A stretch of 64,000 nt of DNA, taken from contig NC_088308.1 of the NCBI RefSeq assembly GCF_910592395.1, positions 2,540,001 through 2,604,000 of the forward strand. Reading direction: 5' to 3'. The notes beneath the pieces were generated by a model. That model was not told the origin of the DNA. It worked only from the letters and a program-made list of their open reading frames with translations, and searched no databases. This DNA comes from Lineus longissimus. Its lineage: Eukaryota > Nemertea > Pilidiophora > Heteronemertea > Lineidae. Of this stretch, positions 60,801 through 64,000 are shown piece by piece; the stretch's first letter is position 1, and every line of letters begins with the position of its first letter. A program made the translations under genes and the position numbers.

Positions 60801-62058
60801 ACAAAGTCAACGCCCAATATTGTTTATAGGTAGGATTGACGCTTACTACGCGCAGTACTTTTAAAGTCATTATGATACACGACTCAAATTGCGTCTATTT
60901 TCACTCTAATGTATTTTCCAGCGCTAATTCCATGTGCATGCATGCACATTCTCCTAATTATACGTATAACTACAAATACGTGTACTCCAGTAAATAAAAA
61001 AGAATATGGATTGTTTTCAAAACTGAAAAACATAAACGATAGTTTCTTCATCATCGCAGAAAGTATCAAGTAAATTGATTCAGAAGGCGTTGTCGTGGGT
61101 GATCGCCGCGAATCTGCTAATGAAAGATGGTACCAGTCCTTGGCACATCCCTGCTGTTCACATTTATATATAAAAAGGGATGGCTTCGGAGATTTTGAAG
61201 AGACAGATGACTTTCATTGACATGCTACAACGGACTGGAAACTTGGCATCAACTGATCGGACCTGATTGGCTTGACCTCGAAATAACTCCATTTGGACTC
61301 GATATTATTTGATTGGACTTTGAAATCAAGACAATTTGAATTTGAGATTGATTCTCGGAGACATATTTTTCAGCACGAATCCTCTTCGTCCTGCCGCGCC
61401 TTAGAGGTGAGTTCATATGGGTTGACGAATTGCGTACAAATCACTACTAACATTACGTTGTTACTGCTCACCACGATACAGATGGTATAGAGGCACTCAT
61501 CTGCTTCCGTGTTTCATTCAAAGGACCGATCGAGTAATTCAAGAACCTAATGGAAGGCAGTCTACTCATAATTCTCATACTCTCTCCGGCAATTCTGAGC
61601 ACGAAACTTGTTTGGAATGTGTTTTCTTCTCATTCAGAGAGAACCATGTTTACTCTGCTCACCACTTAAACACCTGTTTCGTGTCTGCTCGAATGCGAGA
61701 GAAGGCTTATTACACTTGCAGTACCAACAAACACTCAATTTGGTGGACGATGATGCTCTTCGTGTAAAACAGCATCAGACAGTCTAGCAAAGGAATTCGT
61801 TCTTGACAATTTTAGCGGGTTTGTTTGGTGCCTCGACCGGTCAACTGATCCAAGATCTACTTCGTTCGCGATTCTTGTTGTCCCCAGACCATTTCCAAGG
61901 GGTTGACTAGAGCAAGGGCCCCGGAGTAGACATGCTGGGTGTTCTTTCTCTGATGGATTCACCTGTGTGGTCTCACAAAGGATCGGGAGAGTGACGGAAA
62001 AAGAAAACCCGTTGTCTGGTTTCATGTTCGAAACGAGCAACTCACAATCAGTTGTACA
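57886..62058. other. stretch without recognisable features
   Basis: About 4.2 kb upstream of the visible kinase exons. Several short open frames, none family-like. An N-terminal kinase exon ending in AG before a GT (to match e1) was looked for on the minus strand and not found. Confidence 0.45.
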
Positions 62059-62122
62059 TGTATAATATGCCGGTTTTTTACGATATTACATACGTATACG
62101 GTTCCGTCGGCGTCGTATGAGG
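62059..62122 (-). repeat. dispersed repeat, family C copy 1
   Basis: On the minus strand: acgacgccgacgg, ccgtatacgtatgtaatatc, gtaaaaaaccggcat. About 80% like 63837-63896. The minus frame reads YDADGTVYVCNIVKNRHII without a stop. It lies just downstream (minus-strand sense) of the foldback element at 62148. Confidence 0.65.
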
Positions 62123-62147
62123 GTTCAATCAGGTGCATTATGATGTA

Positions 62148-63051
62148 CACCCTTGTCGGAAAGTTTATGGACACCAGTTTTTGCACATTTTCTCAAAAAC
62201 GGCTAATCCTATTGAACCCAAATTTTCACCAATGGTGGAGAATCTTCTTGGCTATCGAATGACGTGATAGTTGATATCAGGACCAATTGCATAACAAAGT
62301 TATTACATAATTTTGAGAGGGATCTTTTTTTTACTTTTTTGTTAATCAATTTTTCAAAACCAAATTAACCTACAGTATATATTGCACATAGCTAAGACTT
62401 TCTGTGAAAAAAATTTGGATAAATCTCATTTCGGTTTTGAGATATATCGAAATATCAAAATTTTGATATTTTGATAATTTGATATTTTTGGGTTTTTTGC
62501 AACTGTATCATTGAGAAGTCATACCCAAATAATGATTGGCACCAATTTAGCACAGCTAGCAACTAATATTGCTGAGAAAAGGTGGATACTTGGTAGTATG
62601 AAAATTTTCATATTATAATTTCAAGATGTTCCTTTAGTTGAAAATCAGAAAAAAATCACCATTCATTCAGGGGACATGGGTACTACTAGGATATATCGAA
62701 AAATCTGAAAAATCTCAAAATTTTCAGAATCTCAAAATTTTGATATTTTGATATATCATGAAAAGTAAATGATATTTTCAAATACTTTCTTCACAGAAAG
62801 TCTTAGCATTGTTATCTGTATGATGCAAGATTTATACTTCGATTTAAAAAAAATCAACCAAAAAGTGAAAAATAGATGCCTCTCAAAATTATGTAATAAC
62901 TTTGTTATGCAATTGGTCCTGATATCAACTATCACGTCATTCGATAGCCAGGAAGATTCTCCACCATTGGTGAATATTTGGGTTCAATAGGATTAGCCGT
63001 TTTTGAGAAAATGTGCAAAAACTGGTGTCCATAAACTTTCCGACAAGGGTG
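62148..63051. mobile_element. Tc1/mariner-like foldback element, 904 bp
   Basis: Ends cacccttgtcggaaagttta and its reverse complement taaactttccgacaagggtg, with TA on both sides (62146-62147 and 63052-63053). The outer roughly 170 bp on each side are almost perfect reverse complements, and looser pairing (ctaagactttctgtga / tcacagaaagtcttag) reaches about 250 bp. The AT-rich centre is full of tcaaaattttgatatt words. No transposase. The terminal aaagtttatggacacc word is Tc1-like. Confidence 0.88.
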
Positions 63052-63836
63052 TACATATGTACTTCCTGTGCCAGACGTAACTGTTTTAACCGAAGAGAAA
63101 ATACGTGTTAGCTCTGCTACCATCAAAATAACTGCGAGCGGATCACATCATATCATCTTCGCTTCAGGTAGGCCTACATCATGTTATAGTATTATTCAAA
63201 GTATCCCATGTTCCACAACTGTGAAACGAATGTTCTTTCTGCCTCAAGCAGTCAGGTTCATTCATAACTCTCAGCTGAAGCTATGCCTAAAATATGGTGC
63301 TAGAATCAACAGTAACACACTACTGCTCCTAACTCAGTTATCAACAAGACAGAGTATAGTACCTCGATTTACAAGTAACCAAATATTTTGACGGAAAATA
63401 TTTATGGTTATGTAGGTGTATTTTTTATTTGATTGCTATCTTGTCACTTTTTTAATCGATGGTCTTACTGCGCAATAAAAAGCGGTCCAAGGCATTCATG
63501 ATCTGACTTTTGGAACTATTAAAAGTTTAATCAAATATCAGAACAGTCCAATGGGGAAATGATGATATAAATAAAGGAAAGTAATTTTGGCTATATGGGG
63601 GATTTAGTACATGACATATTAACGCGTTTTCTGCTCTTTATAGCCCTTTCGAAGAATATGCTGCAAATTGTGAGCTTATGGCATTTCAAACTTTTCACAA
63701 TACCGACAACACTAGCATTACACTACACGTGTATACTGCAGGATAGAAGTATAATAATTGTACAGGCACGAAGTGATATAAGTAATACAATTAACACCCC
63801 ATGGTCAGTTGCTTGGTAACATGCGAGGACATTTTA

Positions 63837-63896
63837 TATGTATGTTATGTCGGTTTCTTACGATATTGCATACGGATACAATCCCGTCAGCGTCGT
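63837..63896 (-). repeat. dispersed repeat, family C copy 2
   Basis: Minus strand: cacgacgctgacgg, tgtatccgtatgcaatatc, gtaagaaaccgacat. The minus frame reads HDADGIVSVCNIVRNRHNI; AATATC|GTAAGA would make a fair splice donor. The frame continues upstream to about 63955 (PNSKTGCTLPHDADGIVSVC). Could be an exon, or a repeat relic. Confidence 0.5.
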
Positions 63897-64000
63897 GTGG
63901 CAGGGTACAGCCCGTTTTACTATTAGGAAGGATGATAACAGCGAGTTCTCAAGGATCCTTAAACGTACCGGGGGTATACGGATAAAACTTTGTAGAAAGA

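Noticed and set aside
61735-62040. 101-codon minus-strand frame (ends LSRTNSFARLSDAVLHE), considered as a 5' kinase exon
   Set aside because: No leucine-zipper or autoinhibitory features, and no donor after a phase-2 codon that would fit e1.

Overview
The window is eukaryotic genomic DNA, AT-rich and dominated by introns. It carries most of one recognisable gene on the minus strand: a cGMP-dependent protein kinase of the PRKG1/foraging type. Fourteen coding exons can be placed from 51916 down to the stop codon at 2807-2809. All have GT/AG borders, and every junction phase agrees, giving 571 codons plus a stop. The intron pattern appears to follow the vertebrate PRKG1 pattern as far as I remember it. 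Together with large introns, many short inverted-repeat elements and frequent 'tacatgta' words, this suggests an animal, most likely a marine invertebrate such as an echinoderm, hemichordate or mollusc. The species cannot be named from the sequence alone.

Layout, in transcript order (right to left). The part 52-64 kb lies upstream of the first visible exon; the N-terminal exon(s) with the dimerisation helix and autoinhibitory segment were not found and probably lie beyond 64000. The two cyclic-nucleotide-binding domains are spread over 51916-14109 with introns up to 15 kb. The kinase domain is compact, seven exons between 6987 and 2807. One exon that should sit between 22868 and 17163 (first half of the second cGMP site) could not be found.

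The introns and the upstream flank hold repeats and mobile elements. These include two copies of a foldback element (7.8 and 26.1 kb), a hairpin element at 10.4 kb, a 'cacactgg'-ended element at 21.9 kb, a pogo-like element at 53.1 kb, a Tc1/mariner-like foldback at 62.1 kb, and three copies of a roughly 200-bp dispersed repeat. Tandem arrays have 65-, 123-, 14- and 21-bp units. A decayed copy of a kinase-gene exon lies at 52.15 kb.

The most interesting accessory locus is 54.0-56.3 kb on the plus strand. A promoter-like cluster (CRE, octamer, TATA) precedes an acidic open reading frame that is cut by a 1558-bp inverted-repeat element flanked by a 6-bp target duplication. Taking out the element and one duplicate leaves the frame continuous. 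No rRNA, tRNA or CRISPR was found.
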